Shown: positions 35,100-48,220 of the stretch, in pieces
Layout: the number at the start of each line of letters is the position of its first letter
Position numbering within the stretch: the first letter of the stretch is position 1
Source of the DNA: Panagrolaimus kolymaensis
Lineage: Eukaryota > Nematoda > Chromadorea > Rhabditida > Panagrolaimidae
NCBI GenBank assembly: GCA_028622995.1
Contig: JAJQJQ010000031.1
Location: 1,054,001 to 1,118,000, forward strand
Length of the DNA stretch: 64,000 bases
Direction: 5' to 3'
Notes under the pieces: generated by a model
What the model saw: only the letters and a program-made list of their open reading frames with translations
Databases searched by the model: none
What the model was told of the DNA's origin: nothing
Made by a program: the position numbers and the translations under genes

Positions 35100-35635
35100 G
35101 ATATAATTCTCGAAAGTAACTTTCACAATAAATCTGTTACTTGCTTATTCGTTTTAAATTTTAGAGAACTTTTATAAAGCTTTTCAAGCGATCCGCCCTG
35201 TTTGAACGTGGGTTATTCATTTCGATAAAGTGAAGGGTATGGAATGACAAACAAATTCCTTCCAGTCCACTTAAAAGTTTTTCATTAGCAAACAATAAAA
35301 GTATGTAAATAACTAAAATGAAATTATTGTTTAAATATAAAAGATATGTAAGAATAAAATATTTATTTAAAACATTTGTAAAATCTAAAAAAGCTCACTT
35401 TTGTTTGTCAGGACTTATAGTGGGAGTACACTTTAGTTGTTTACTTTTAAACTGTGGAATGTTTGCACAACTCAAAGGAACGCTTACTTACATCAATGTT
35501 CACGATGAAACCGTTTATAATAAAATTCTTTGATTTAAATGGTAAAAAAGTTGTTTTTAGAAGAAAGGAAAATATGCAAATTTTAAATAAAATTTCACAA
35601 AATACATTACCTTTTTCATGTTTTCCAAAACCCTT
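35100..35635. other. Intergenic
   Basis: Promoter side of defensin 2. The ORFs at 35318-35639 lack domains and splice support. Nothing else recognised. Confidence 0.35.
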
Positions 35636-35876
35636 TTAAAGGAACATAGGTTTTTGATGCCTTTTTGAAAAATTTCGATGACACGCAAACGAAAGTTGAA
35701 AAAATCGACACTGGGGCAGCGCGGGAAATTCAAAAAACTTTTTCCGTGCAACCTTTTTCATGAGCGTGCAACTTTTTTTTGAATTTGCCGCTCTGCCCCA
35801 GACTCATTTTTTCTAACTTTCGCTTGTGTGTCATCGAAATTTTTCAAAAAGGCATCAAAAACCTATGTTCCTTTAA
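35636..35876. mobile_element. TTAA-flanked palindromic MITE, copy 2
   Basis: A 241 bp imperfect palindrome. It starts TTAAAGGAACATAGG and ends with the complement. Inner arm features (AATTTCGATGACACGC, GGGGCAG) are repeated in inverse. It shares the end pattern AAAGG-ACATAG...GATGCC/CATGCC and the AAATTTCGAT block with the copy at 1669-1867, so both belong to one non-autonomous family. No coding capacity. Confidence 0.82.
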
Positions 35877-36707
35877 TATTTTAAACTTCAAAACAAAATT
35901 TAGTAAAAGAGTAGGTAGAAATAAAAAAATAAAAATTTGCTTCCATTTTCATGGAAGCATTCCAAAATTTATTGATTTGCAAGACCACTTTTATAAAAAA
36001 AGGGCTTGAAACTTTTTAACGTACCTCAAATAGGTATTAAAAAATACAATTATTGTATAATTGGAGGAAGCTTTTCTCATAACTTACAATGAAAAGGAAA
36101 AGTGATTTTGGATTATTGGCTAGACAATCATAGAAATGTACTTTTTTCATAGAAAAAATGCAAGCATTGTTTTTCTTTTTTTGGTGCAACCAAATTTTTT
36201 TTACAAAGAAATTTTTTGGTTGATTTAGTTATTTTTGATAATTTTATCCCCTACCTCACAAAGTTTTAATTCGAAATGACAACACACACAATCGTGGCAA
36301 ATAATATACTAATATATTTTTATTAACAAATCTTTTTGTTTGTTTTTTTTTTGATTTTCGTTTCTAGTTTAGTTTTCTTTTTTTAATTTGTAAAAAATTA
36401 AATTAAAAAATGGTTTGTTAATTTATTTTTACATTAATATAAAGCTTTGACGCATTTTTTTTTATATGAAAAACACAGCACTTTTTTATTGTTGATTCAA
36501 TGAATCATTAGAAAAGTAAGGTCAATAGGTACGTTTAAAGCAAAGACGTTGCTGATGTTCAAAAAAAAAATGACGTTAGCATCTTTATTATCAGTTATAC
36601 CTTGTCATATTTTTTCTCCGCTTTTTTTTTCTCTTATGTAAGTAGCGCTCCTTTTTTTTATACAAAGAAAAAGAAAAAAAGGAAAAGAAAATCAGTTATT
36701 GAATAAA
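35877..36707. other. Intergenic, promoter side of calpain 1
   Basis: AT-rich with poly-T runs. No supported gene, RNA or repeat. Confidence 0.4.
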
Positions 36708-39019
36708 ATGAAGTGGACTTGCAGACTATGCACTTTGGATAATGAAATAATTAATAATTTTTGTTTAATTTGTGAAGCGCCAAAACCGGAAGAAAGAAAC
36801 CATAAAAATCGTAAGAATTTTTAACTTAAATTTTTTTGTAATATTTTAATCGATTTTTTCAGATATTTTATCAGCTCTAAATAATTTTCATATTGCAAAT
36901 ACAAATTTTCGGCCACTATATGATTTTCCGCCATTAGACATTGATCCTCCAGAACCCCAAGAATTTTCTCAAGAAACTGAAAATGATGAAATTTACGAAC
37001 AAATAAATAATTATTGTCAACTTTCACAAACTCCTTTCATGGATGATATTTTTCCACCAACAAAAAAATCAATTGGAAGTTATCATAAATTTAAAAATTT
37101 GCCTAGAAATGTTGTTTGGTTGCGTCCAAATGAAATTATTTCAAGACGAAGAGAAAATTATTTTTCATGGGATGTTTTTCGAGATCCATCGCCCTTGGAT
37201 ATTAAACAAGGGGCAGTTGGAAATTGTTGGTTAATTTCGTGCATTGCTTTAATCGCAGAAAGACCGGATATTTTGGATAAAATTATTTTAACTAAAACTT
37301 ATAATCCAAATGGAATATATAAAATTCAGTAGGTTTAATTTAAAAAGCAGGCGACAAAGACAACTATGTTTTTTTCGTTTCGAGAGACTGTCCATTGTTT
37401 TTTGATTCTAAAAATGAAAATTTATTTTTTAGACTTTGCATTGATGGGATTTACCAAACAGTTTACATTGATGATTATTTTCCATGCGATCGAGAAACCA
37501 ATGAAATGGTATTTGTTCAAGGAAGACACAACCAACTTTGGCCTTCGCTGATTGAAAAAGCTTTAGCCAAAATTTTGGGTAATTATGAATCTCTCATTTC
37601 TGGATTAATCACCGAAGGATTAATTATTTTAACTGGAGCACCATGTGAAAAAATAGAAACTAAATTTAATTATGAATCGCAATCAGAGAGAGAATATGAA
37701 AAACATAAAATTTGGAGTAAATTATGTTCAGCGAAAGAATCAAATTTTTTAATTGGTGCAGGTTGTGGCAGTCATTCAGATAATTATATGAATAAAAGAG
37801 ATTTTGAAATGGTTGGTTTAGTTAAAAATCATGCTTATTCCATTTTGGATGTGAAACATTATAAAGAAAATAAGTTAGTAAAATTAAGAAATCCCTGGGA
37901 TAATTTTGCTTGGAAAGGCGAATGGGGCAAAGATTGGCTTGGATGGACCGAAGCTGCCAGAAGGGATTTGGAGTTTGAAAGAGAAAGAAATAATGAAAAA
38001 AATGGAGGAGGAACTTTTTGGATGCCATTCGATAGTTTTTTAAGATATTTTGATTCCATCGAATTTGCATATATTCGAGAATACAGCGGATGGAAGGAAC
38101 AAAGATTTTTATTTGAAATTTCTCCACAAAATTGTGAAACTTTTTATTTAAGTTTCACAGAAAGAACTGAAATTTGTTTTAATGTTTTTCAAAGAAATGT
38201 TTGGAAAATTCCTGATAAATCCGATGTAATGATTTTGGTTCATAAAAATAATTATGGACAACCAGGAGAATTAGTTTCCAAATCAAAGAGACAACATACC
38301 TCATCAGTTTTGCTCAAAGACGCATTTTATGAAGCTGGAGATTATATAATTATTGTAATTTCCATCACAGCCATTTGCAATAATTCCCCACCTTTATCGT
38401 GTGCCTTAGCAATACATAGGTAAATTTTTTACTTTTCATGAAAATGTTTATTTTATTTATTCTTTTTAGTAGCAAACAAATTACAATAATTCCGCAGCAA
38501 AATGATTATGATTTTTATCGAAAATCCATGATTCAATTTGCATTAAGTTATAAACCAGAAAAAGAAACATTTCCTAATATGTATTTATATAAAATTAAAG
38601 ATAAAGGGTTTAATGGCTTTTTGTATATGGCTGAAAATTATGATCATGAAATGCATTTTCAGGTAAAAATTATTTTTCGGGGCGAAATAAAACTCTTATA
38701 TTTTTTTAAAATATTTTTTTGGTTTTTTAAATTGTTATCCATTTTTCAGATTAATCTGGATGCATCAAATTCCATAAACGTAAATAGTTCAAGAAATGCT
38801 TTAATTGTGGCTGATAGCATTCCTCCAATGCATCGTCAAATACTCTTAATCCTTACAACCGCAAAACCCACCGAAGCTTCTACTTTTGTTTTCCATTCAA
38901 ATTTTCGTTCTTCTAATTCACCATATTTACATTCAAATTTAACTCATGATCAATTTTGTTTGCATTCACCTCCTTCAATGAATTTATTTGATCTTCATGA
39001 AACTACACCAATGTTTTGA
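36708..39019 (+). CDS. SOL/CAPN15-type calpain, copy 1
   Basis: Exons 36708-36810, 36863-37328, 37433-38419, 38470-38662 and 38750-39019 give 672 residues. It opens with one RanBP2-type zinc finger (W3, C5, C8, C19, C22 in MKWTCRLC...FCLIC), the mark of the small-optic-lobes calpain subclass. The protease core is intact: Cys156 in VGNCWLIS, His323 in KNHAYSILDV, Asn343 in LRNPWDNFAW. The segment QLWPSLIEKALAKILGNYESL...TGAPCE closely follows CAPN15. The C-terminal part after the core (from about residue 360) matches the beta-sandwich and SOL-homology regions. Calcium-dependent cytosolic proteolysis is expected; substrate unknown. A close paralogue runs in the opposite direction at 59769-62107. 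Confidence 0.9.
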
Positions 39020-39115
39020 AAGATATCATGTTTATAAAAAGCTTTTCAATAATAAATTTATTATTTTTATTTAACAAAAATAAATAAAATAAGTAAAAAA
39101 TTTAAATTCAACTGT

Positions 39116-39394
39116 TTAAGATAATACAACATATTTCATTTGTGCAGTTTTGATTAGTGAATCATGCAAATTTTCAAGTTTATGTGAATTGCATGAAAAT
39201 AATATTGATACAGTTAAATCCCCCATAAATTTTGGAGCGTTCTCAACCCAAGAAAAAGGGAAATCATAATTTTTGAGGCAAAAAACTATTTCATTCACAA
39301 TATTCCATTTTTGATTTTTTAAAGCGTAAAATAAAGCTGAGCGATCGTCTTTATCGCCCAACCAATATATTGTAATATGCTTTTGCTTAACCAA
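39116..39394 (-). CDS. Hypothetical short ORF, possible gene remnant
   Basis: An open frame of up to 92 codons facing calpain 1, ending about 96 bp past its stop. The composition looks protein-like (WVENAPKFMGDLTVSILF), not homopolymeric. The segment DDRSALFYALKNQKWNIVNEI is faintly ankyrin-like. No signal peptide and no clear upstream exon. It may be the surviving 3' end of a decayed gene. Not recognised. Confidence 0.25.
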   Translation of the reverse strand: MVKQKHITIYWLGDKDDRSALFYALKNQKWNIVNEIVFCLKNYDFPFSWVENAPKFMGDLTVSILFSCNSHKLENLHDSLIKTAQMKYVVLS

Positions 39395-39898
39395 TCATTA
39401 ATTTTCATAGAAAATTTCTTATTGTTTCATGTGAGATGAAACGTTTTCTTAAAGAATGGGACAAAACCAAAAAAATCAATAAAAAATTCAAAAAAAAAGA
39501 GAAATTCTTCTAAAAAAAACTTGGCTTTCAAATGAAAGAAAAAATATATAATAAAAAACTAGAGAAAGCCAAACATATTTTTTTAAAACACTTCTTTCCT
39601 TTATTTTTCTATTTCCCCGCCAGAACTGAACAAAGAAATGTTTTTTCAAAGCAATATGTAATAATCATCAACATGTGAGATTTTGCCGAAAAAAAAATCG
39701 GAATGAATACACAAAAGTATTCCAGTATTGGAGATACATTGGAAATTATTAATCAATAAAAACAAACAAAACTAATAAGAATTTATTAAGTAAAAAAGTT
39801 TAAAGATTCATGAAGTATCATTAAAATTGATATTTTCTAAATAATAATATCGAGACACCGAGAACAAAACAAAATAATAAATAAAAAAACAAAAAACA

Positions 39899-40744
39899 TC
39901 ATCCATTTCTAACGGTAACATTGGGTGTGGCTGTTGAAGGTTCCCAATTTTCACGCATATTAGTCAATGCGATATTTAAAGAATTCATAGCAGCTTCGGG
40001 TAGAAATTCATTAAATCTAATTAAAAATTTTGCTGATGGTGCAGCATTATTTTTAATAAAATCACAAAATAGCGAAACATCAACATTTTCGGCTACATTA
40101 TTAAAATGAAGAGTGCAATCTTGAAGTTTGCTTTTTAGTTTGACTTGACTGAGATTTTTAATCATTTTAGAAGTTACACTTTCATTGAATTTAAAATAAA
40201 CAAAATATTTGAGGCATGGAAGTTTAGAAAGTACACGACAAATGGAAGTCCATGATATAGGAATATTATTAGCATCAAGTAAAATAACTTCAAGCAAAAT
40301 TAATTGCCATATTTGACCTCCATGAATTAATAATAAACTCTCAAGAATTTCCAATGGTATATTTTGTTGAGCTAAACCCAAACCTTTCAATTCAAATTTA
40401 TAAATATGATCATTAATAAAATCAATTATTCCATTTTTAGAGAATATGTTAACTGCAAAAAATTCAGGCAACCAATATTTAAGTTTTTTTTCCAAAGGTA
40501 ATTTCACAATATTTCTTGTTTTACACGTTAAAGATTTATTTTTGTACAACACATTTCTATCAACTATAACAATTTTAGTTTTGGAAAAAAAATATTTGCA
40601 TGTTTGTTGGAGCTTTTGATATCCTTTAATTCTTGATGGACGTTCAGCAAGATAACAAATAAAATTAAATGGAAACGAAAATGCTTGGCGGCGTAGAGAT
40701 TCAAAAGAAAAATCAGAATGAACGGAAGCGAATTCGGAAGACAT
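39899..40744 (-). CDS. F-box-like protein, divergent paralogue
   Basis: Single exon; I start it at the ATG at 40744 (MSSEFASVHSDF), giving 281 residues, because the longer frame to 40867 adds only a hydrophobic, non-conserved stretch. FSFPFNFICYLAERPS followed by QKLQQTCKYFF matches the same block in the gene at 9620-10450. The remainder contains leucine-rich stretches (ELKGLGLAQQNIPLEILESLLL) but no clear repeat. Probably an SCF adaptor-like protein of a lineage-expanded family; function not shown. Confidence 0.6.
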   Translation of the reverse strand: MSSEFASVHSDFSFESLRRQAFSFPFNFICYLAERPSRIKGYQKLQQTCKYFFSKTKIVIVDRNVLYKNKSLTCKTRNIVKLPLEKKLKYWLPEFFAVNIFSKNGIIDFINDHIYKFELKGLGLAQQNIPLEILESLLLIHGGQIWQLILLEVILLDANNIPISWTSICRVLSKLPCLKYFVYFKFNESVTSKMIKNLSQVKLKSKLQDCTLHFNNVAENVDVSLFCDFIKNNAAPSAKFLIRFNEFLPEAAMNSLNIALTNMRENWEPSTATPNVTVRNG

Positions 40745-42365
40745 CGAATTTAGATAACAAAAAATTTTCTCAATTTTTATTACAAGAATGACAGCTTTGA
40801 ATATAATCCAAAAAATAAAATGTTTTTGTGAAAGACATACATATGCAATAAAACTGATACTTGGCAAAGAAGGTCAATTAAAAACTCAAGCCACGAAATA
40901 TAAATTGATTTTTTTTTATCCTGTTTTCCATTTAGGTGCGAATTATAGCCATGGCACATAAGGTTGTTCAAACTTGGCTATTTTTCATTATAATTTTCTC
41001 TTAATTTTTTAACATTTAACCAAGAATATTCCATCCAGATTATTTCATTATGTGAAATGGAAATAATTCAAAAAAAAAATAATCTTCATGTTCAGTTATA
41101 AAAAGGAAAATTAAATCTTATAAAGCAAAAGATATTAAGCTTTATAAATCGATATTACGCGGGTAATGTAAAAAAAATATTCATTTAAAAATGGAGAAAA
41201 TAAAGCATATTACGATAGGTAAAACTTAATAAATAATACAAAGCCCCATATAGAGTTATCAATTCAACAATTAAGGAAAAAATAAAAAAAGATTACATAA
41301 ACTTTCATTAATTTAAGAGGAATTTGGTATTGTCAGTTTGAATATTTTATTGCATACAAAAAAATCTTGTAGATTAAAAAGTTTTCAAGTAAATACAATC
41401 AAAATTTTTAAAATGCCCCACAAAAATAAAAGCAAAATACAGAATCAAAAAAGAAAGCCAATTTTCAAATTTAAAGAAAATCTTACAACGAATTTACTGC
41501 TTGTTTTTTTCAAGCCCAAAAAAAGTGAAAACTTTTAAAGTTTCTTTTATTAGTTTTAAAGGAATGACAGAAAAAGAATTATTGATACAAAAAAATGAGT
41601 TTAAACAATATTTTAAAGATGATAAATTACATATTTTTGTTGAAAGATTTGACAATATTAATATGATTTAATAAAAAGCTTTTATGCATTTTGAATTTTT
41701 TTTGTTGGAAAAAATCGCTTTGTCCTTTGATCGAAAAAAGGTAGAACCAAAGGTTGCAAAAATATAAAATCGATAAAGAAAAAAATGATGCATAGATCGA
41801 TGAAAGAAAAGATGACTAAAAAAGGAAAATATTTTTCTTTTAAACTTGCGAGTATGATTTGCTTTTTTTATTTTTGTAATTTTTGAATATTCTTTTTTCT
41901 TAATTTTTAATTCTATTTTAACCGGTTAAAAAACAAATAAAAAAACCTTTTTTGTAGGATTTAATTGATAAAGGGTTAATTTATATTAAATCAAATACCT
42001 TTCTTACTTTTTTAATTTAGAAATCCTTGAATGGCTAATAAGATATGGAACACTATTTGACAAAAAATGATTTGAGCGCTTCTTTCCTGATACACAATGT
42101 CTCTTAAAAAACTTGATGAAGGTCGAGAAAAAGAATTTATAAATATTTTAAACTTATTCGTGAAAATCTTAATTTTGAACAAAGCCAATGAACAAATTTT
42201 TTTAGCCTTAGATTTTGAAGAAAAAAAAATTCTTTTTTAAATTTGGGATTTAATATTTTTGGAATACGTTTGTTTGAAAAAATTTAATAACAAAAAAGAG
42301 TAATAAGAATTTATTAAATGAAAGAAAAAAGTTTAATAATTGAAAAATAAAAATAATAAAGAAAA
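40745..42365. other. Gene-poor stretch with short ORFs only
   Basis: Short frames at 41413-41538, 41564-41671 and around 42095-42240 (+) have weakly protein-like, lysine-rich translations. They do not join into a convincing model and match nothing I know. They could be relics of a decayed gene. Confidence 0.3.
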
Positions 42366-45300
42366 TTAATCATCAACAAATTCGTGTTTATTATTTTTAT
42401 TATTACCGGAATTATTTTGGGGAGAAGTTGGAGTGGAAGAAGTGCTAATATTTTGTAATTGATCAATTTGTTTTTTAACTGTAGATAATTTTTCGGAGGT
42501 TTCCGTATTTTCTGCTTCCAATTCAATTAATAAATCCATGCATTTTTTATACGTTGCAAAATCATCGGAATCCAAAATAGTATATATTTCATCTTCAATT
42601 TCATTAATTCTTTGACTAACAAAAACAGCCAAATATCGAATATCTTTAATTTTTTCATGCCAATAATTACTTCTTGAATGAAGGGCGTTAGCTTGATCTT
42701 TGCCCAAGCTTGCAATTTGTTGTAATCGAACTCGAGCAATGCCTTCCAATTCAATTAAATGTGCGCGCATTCGAATTTCTTTTTCAATTTTTTGAAATAT
42801 TTGAGAATTTGAATTTGAATTTGACTTCGAAGAAATTAATAAACTTTTAATTGTTCCAATTGCAGCTTCTTTTTCATTATTGATTGAATCCAAATCTGAT
42901 GTTCGCTCATTTACTTTTTTGGTTAATTTGTTAATTGTCTACAAAAAAAACATTTTTTCTAATTGGATTAAATTAATTTAATTATTTTTGACTTACAGAA
43001 ATTAAACGCTTTTCAAGTTCCGTTAATTCATTTGAATCACATTCAATCACGCTTGCACGAACATCATCAAATTTTTCTTCGATTGATCGAACTAAAGGCG
43101 AAGTATGGAGCTTATCCAAAGCTTCAATGGATGATGAACATGGCAAAGAATAGCATTGTGGTGATTGTTGTTGATGAATATTATTATTGGGTTTAGTATC
43201 AAAAAATGAAGTATCTGATGAAGTTTCAGCTGCATCAATATTGTTGCGAGAATCATTGGGAAATTCATTTTCGTTTGGAGACACCGATGAAGCTGACATT
43301 ATTTCATCCTGAAACGAAAATATTTTTTGATAAAAATGTTTAATTTTTTTAGGGCGTAAATCAACTTACAGAATATTTATTATTTCCCAATGAAGAAGTG
43401 ATACTTGAATTACTCATTTTCTTTAAACGTTCAGGCTTTTTAGGAATTGGTGGAGGAATAATAATATTATTATTTTTTGATAGCAATGAAGATGAAGTAT
43501 TATTAAATGAATTATTGTTTCGAGGTGCTGGCATAGGATGCACCTCAATTGTGGGTTTACCAGGATATATAATTTGCCCGTTTAAATTATCATATGGCGG
43601 ATATGTATACTAAAAATAAAAAAGTAATAAAAAAGCGCCAAAATCAAACATCAAAAATATGAAAAACCAATAAACAACAAACCTTATCAGTATTTTTTGA
43701 AATAATATTTTTTGTATCATCGATTGAACCCAAAGTTCGCCGAGGTGGTTCAGGCTTTGCAAAGGTATTTATTGTTACAATTCGATTATTTGGAATTGTT
43801 GTGGCAGCGATTGTTGCTGGTGGGGATGAAACTGGTGAAGATGATGTTGTTGAATAATCTTCAATATTGTTGCTGCTGATATTTTTTCTGAAAAACAAAA
43901 GATTTTGAAAAAAAATTAGAAATTGAAAATCAAAAAAGTTTTGATAAAAAGTCAATCGAAAAATGAAATAAAGAAAATGGTTGAAAAACAATTAAAAATA
44001 ACAACAACGACGACCTTTCTTGACGGGGTTAATTTAGTTTTAAGTGGATGGATGGTTAATAATGGTACTTGGAAAAAAATTAAAGAGGAAGAAGAATAAA
44101 AAAAAAAGAAGAAGTTTAAGCAAATATGATAGATAGCTACTTACTAGCCTAGCCGACCAGCCAGTTAAAAAAAGCAGAAAAAGCGAGAAAAAAAAAATAC
44201 AAAAAATTTTTTTTGAGTGTATTTGTTTCAAAAAAAAGGCTTCATGATTATTTTTTAGTTTTTAGTTGAAAAAAAAAATAGTTAAATGAATCAGCAGAAG
44301 AAAAAAAAAGCAACAGCGAGACGAAAAAGAAAAATCGAAAAAAGAAAAAATAACTTTGTGTGAAGAAAAAAAAAGAAGATGAGAAGGAGAAGAAAAAAAA
44401 GCAATACACTATTTTTTTTTTCTTTTCTTTTTTTTTTTTCAGCAACCTTTGATTTAACCAAAAGATTATATATGGAAACAACAAACAAAAAATAAACATT
44501 ATCACATTTTTTTTTGTAAGCATTCCACAGTTTTGCATTCCTTTTTTTGAGGGTTAAAAAAAGATTGAAGTACAAAAAGCAAAAAGAAAGCTTACCCAAG
44601 AATTTCTGATCGATGATGATTTGTTGCTGCTCTTGCTAAATTATTATCATCTAATATCGATCGATATGAACTTGAATCAACCAATGTTCGATATTCTAAA
44701 TCGATATATGTTGTTTCATTATTTGTTAAAGATGAGGATGAGGTCATGGATTGAGTGGAACCAAATTGTTGATATGGTAAATTTTGTTGTTGTTGTTGCT
44801 GTGGCTGTTGTTGATTATTATTTATGGAAGTGGTAGTGCTGGTGCTACGTAGCTGGGTTCTGAAATGGCCAAAATAAAGAATAAAATAAAATGAAAAAAA
44901 ATTTGGAATGTTAAAAACCAAAAAACTCATGGAAAAAAGAAAGAAAAAAAGATATTTGGAATGAAAAAAGAAGCATTTCTGAATTTCCGGGGTTCAAATA
45001 TTTGTTGACTTTTTTAAAGCCACAAAATAAAATTTTTGTATCGCAAATAAAAAAATATCAGCAGTTTTTCTTGTTTTGTTTTTATATTTATACTTTAAAC
45101 TATCGACAGTCCGTCCCATCCCCCGAAAAATTATCTTTATTTTTGCAAAAAAATAAAGAAAAGAAAATATTTTGGAATTTTTTCTTCACCAAAAAAAAAT
45201 AAAAGAAAAGATGTGAACGGAAATTGAAGGAAAAAAAAGCAAATAACAACCAATTTGTCAAAAACGAGCATCCATTTTTTTCTTTCTTCATTTTTTTTTG

Positions 45301-48220
45301 GTTACTAATTGCCCCGATAATTGGTCAAACTTTATTTTTTTTTATTTTTTTTTATTTTTTGTTTGAATGAAAAAAAAATAAAATAAAAAAACTGACATTT
45401 CTTCACGACGTTGACGTATTTTCCGCTTTGCTCCTGATGGACTTCGATGTAACATGATTGCTACCGGTAAAGGCGCGGAAGAAGTTGGAACTAAATTGAT
45501 TTGAGAAAACGCAAATGCACCAGAAATATTGTTGATGTTGTTGGTACGCCCGATTGTCGTTGATTGCTGCTGAAAAAAAAAATTTAAGGAGGTGTAAGTA
45601 AAAATGATAACAATAAAATAAATTTTCATTGATAAAATAAAACTAAAAAATATTTTAAGACATCGATCGATTGTTTGATTCAAAGGTCGCAACATTTTTT
45701 TTAATTATTTCAAAACAAATGAAAAAACTGTAAAATTAAGAAAGCAAAAAAAGAAATGCTTTAAAGAAATATAAAAACTATAAAAATAAAAGGAAAAGGA
45801 GCGAGAGATGAGTAAAAACTAGGTAAATGAAAGAAATAGTCTCAACCATCTTTGATACGGCTCAATTGTCATCGTCGTCTGATATTCAATAATAATAAAA
45901 AAAAATCGACTACTATCGATGGGAAGGAAAGGTACGCATAAGAAAAGAAATGTCCTTCACAAAACTCATACTCGCATAGGTAAGATTTTTTTTATTGGAT
46001 GCAAGAAAGAAAAAAACCATTTTCCCTTTAAAAAATCACAAAAAAAGTATTTTTGTATAAACTTGAAACTTTGGGAAATGGTATCAAAAAACATGGAAAA
46101 AATCAAGGATTGTGATATTTTTTTTTCTGGGATTTCCCATAAAAAGAAGTAGAAAAAAAGTGAATGAAATAAATGGAAATATGCGATGGATGAATCACGC
46201 CAGTGATGTTCAGCAGCTGGTTGGTAATAGAAAATGAAATAAAAAAGGGAGGTCGTTTGTTTTGTTATTGTTGCTCAGCATCCTCTCAAATTTTCTTTCT
46301 CTCTCTTCCAATGTCATCGTCGTCCGTTTTTTTCTTCGTTGAGATGTTGTACAACCAATTCTGGCGATGATTCATCAAACGTCCAATCTATCTATCTATA
46401 TTTCTTTATATAGCGCGTAAGCAGAACAGAAGAAAAAAAATATATGCGCAACCAGCATTCTTTCTTCTTATAAGGAAAATATGAAGAAAAAAAAGAGAGA
46501 ATACAATGATTTTTTTGTTAAAGGACAAACGATTGGTCGCAAGCAAGCAAGGAGGCAGGAAAAAAATAAGATAGATAAAATAATGACAGAAGAAAAATAA
46601 AATAATTATGGAAGGAATGCTTTTGAAGCAATGCGCGAAAAGTGACGAAGATATAAATATATTTTTTTATTTTCCATGATTCATCACTCTTTTCCTTAAA
46701 TGAATGAATACAAAAACGAAATGAAATTAGAATATGCCAATTTTCATTTTGCATGAGAAAAAACCAAAAAATGGAAAAAAAATGACAAGGTCAAATGCGC
46801 GGGAAAAAAATAAAGAATGGAAGAAAGCTGGCTGTTTTGTTGCTGCTATCGACACCTTTGTTTGACCATTGAAGAGTGGAGAGAAAGAAGAGAGATGGTT
46901 TTTCTTTTCTTTTTTGATGTTCGAGCAAGCCTCATGTCGACGACGACAAATATGTGACCAGCCGCAGCAAAGATGAAGTGAGGAGGTTGAAAGGTGGCGG
47001 TGGTGGTGTCAATGGCGACAACGACAACGAGACCGCCTTATTTTCTTTTTTGCTCAATAAATAAAACTGCACGTAAAAAAAATCATTAATGAAAAGAAAG
47101 AAAGAAAAAAATCAAATCGAGATGAAAAAAAAAACATTATTATTCAAATCAAAGACGCGAATCGAAAGAAGAAAAAAAAACTAATGTATGTATACTCTCG
47201 AAGAAAGAAAAAATATGCATTCAATTTTTTTTTTGGTTGGTTGAATCGTTTTTGGATTGGTATGATTTTTTTTTCTATCTCAAAAAAGGATTCATAAAAA
47301 AAGCTGGTTTATGTTTATTTGTGTAAGTTTTCTTTTCTCCGATAAGAGGAAAACTTGGAAGAAGAAGAAAGCAAATGACAATGGTGGTGTCAATTTATTT
47401 TTTTCCTTCATCAAGAAACTTGTTAGAAAAAAAGTTTCGCTTTTTAAAAAAAAATCTTTTCGATGACATTAAAAACATCATTGTTCCTTTCTACTGTTGA
47501 TGGACATTGCTTTTAGCTTCTTTTTTTAGTAACGACAAAAAAAATTGGAGGGAAAAATATTATAGAAGAAAAGCATTTTTGCTAACAAACAAAAAAATGC
47601 GTTAATCGAATGTCGAACCACCTTTCTCAAATTTTTTTTTGTTTTGTTGTTGTCCTTATTTGTATGAGAAAGAAAGGGTGGTAGGGGGAAGAAGCAACAA
47701 CAACAAATAAATAAATACATACCAGGTAAAGAAAAAAAAGAAGAAAGGAACAGGAGCCTTCCCTTTTATTTTCGCTTTCTTTTATTGACTCTCAAAAACT
47801 ATGCAAAAAAGGAAAAATACAAAAAAAAGGTAAACTTAGTTATATCGCTTTTAAAGCTGGCTTGTTGCTGTTGTCGGAGGCGCTGGCTACTGCGCAAAAA
47901 CACAAAGAAAAAAAAAATTTGTTTCTCGTGTTACTTTTTTATTTTTTTTTGACCAACAACTCACTCTTCTTTTTTATTCTTCATTTTCGTGCAAAAAAAA
48001 TTTTTTCTGATTGTTAAAAAATTTTGCTTCTTTTTTTCAAGAAATAATAAAATGAAATGAAAAAAGTTGAAAGTGAAACTAATTCCACTTATGTACATAT
48101 AATACTCACCTGTTGTTGTTGGTGTTGTTGATTTTGTTCAATTTGTTGTTGTTGAAAAAATTTTCTACTGGCTTCACGATTTCTATTTGCATTTGTTAAT
48201 GTATCAGTACTATAACTCAT
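42366..48220 (-). CDS. Gln/Asn/Ser-rich coiled-coil protein, possibly Shroom-related
   Basis: Exons 48220-48110, 45569-45397, 44859-44596, 43887-43683, 43609-43370, 43308-42997 and 42938-42366 join in phase to 625 residues; the first intron is 2.5 kb. The N-terminal two thirds is low-complexity: Gln runs (QQQQIEQNQQHQQQQ; QQQQQQ near 44790), a Thr/Ser stretch and a proline-rich SH3-ligand-like segment (IIIPPPIPKKPERLKK). The last about 200 residues are a helical coiled-coil (SIEEKFDDVRASVIE, TINKLTKKVNERTSDLDSI, VSQRINEIEDEIYTILDSDD, LSTVKKQIDQL). The helix order and the 'DDFATYKKCMDLLIELEAEN' segment resemble the ASD2 (Rho-kinase-binding) domain of Shroom actin regulators; that link is tentative. 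Conserved splice phases support a real gene. Confidence 0.6.
45570..48109. other. Long first intron of the coiled-coil gene
   Basis: AT-rich intronic DNA with many A and T homopolymers and short GTC/GAC trinucleotide clusters (about 46310-46330 and 46940-46950). ORFs at 45919-46152, 46518-46754 and 47526-47720 are homopolymer artefacts. No nested gene seen. Confidence 0.5.

Noticed and set aside
40745..40867. N-terminal extension of the F-box-like gene
   Set aside because: Hydrophobic and not shared with the paralogue; the internal ATG at 40744 gives a better start.
44248..44599. Overlapping minus-strand ORFs rich in Phe and Lys
   Set aside because: Produced by poly-A/poly-T runs inside an intron of the coiled-coil gene.
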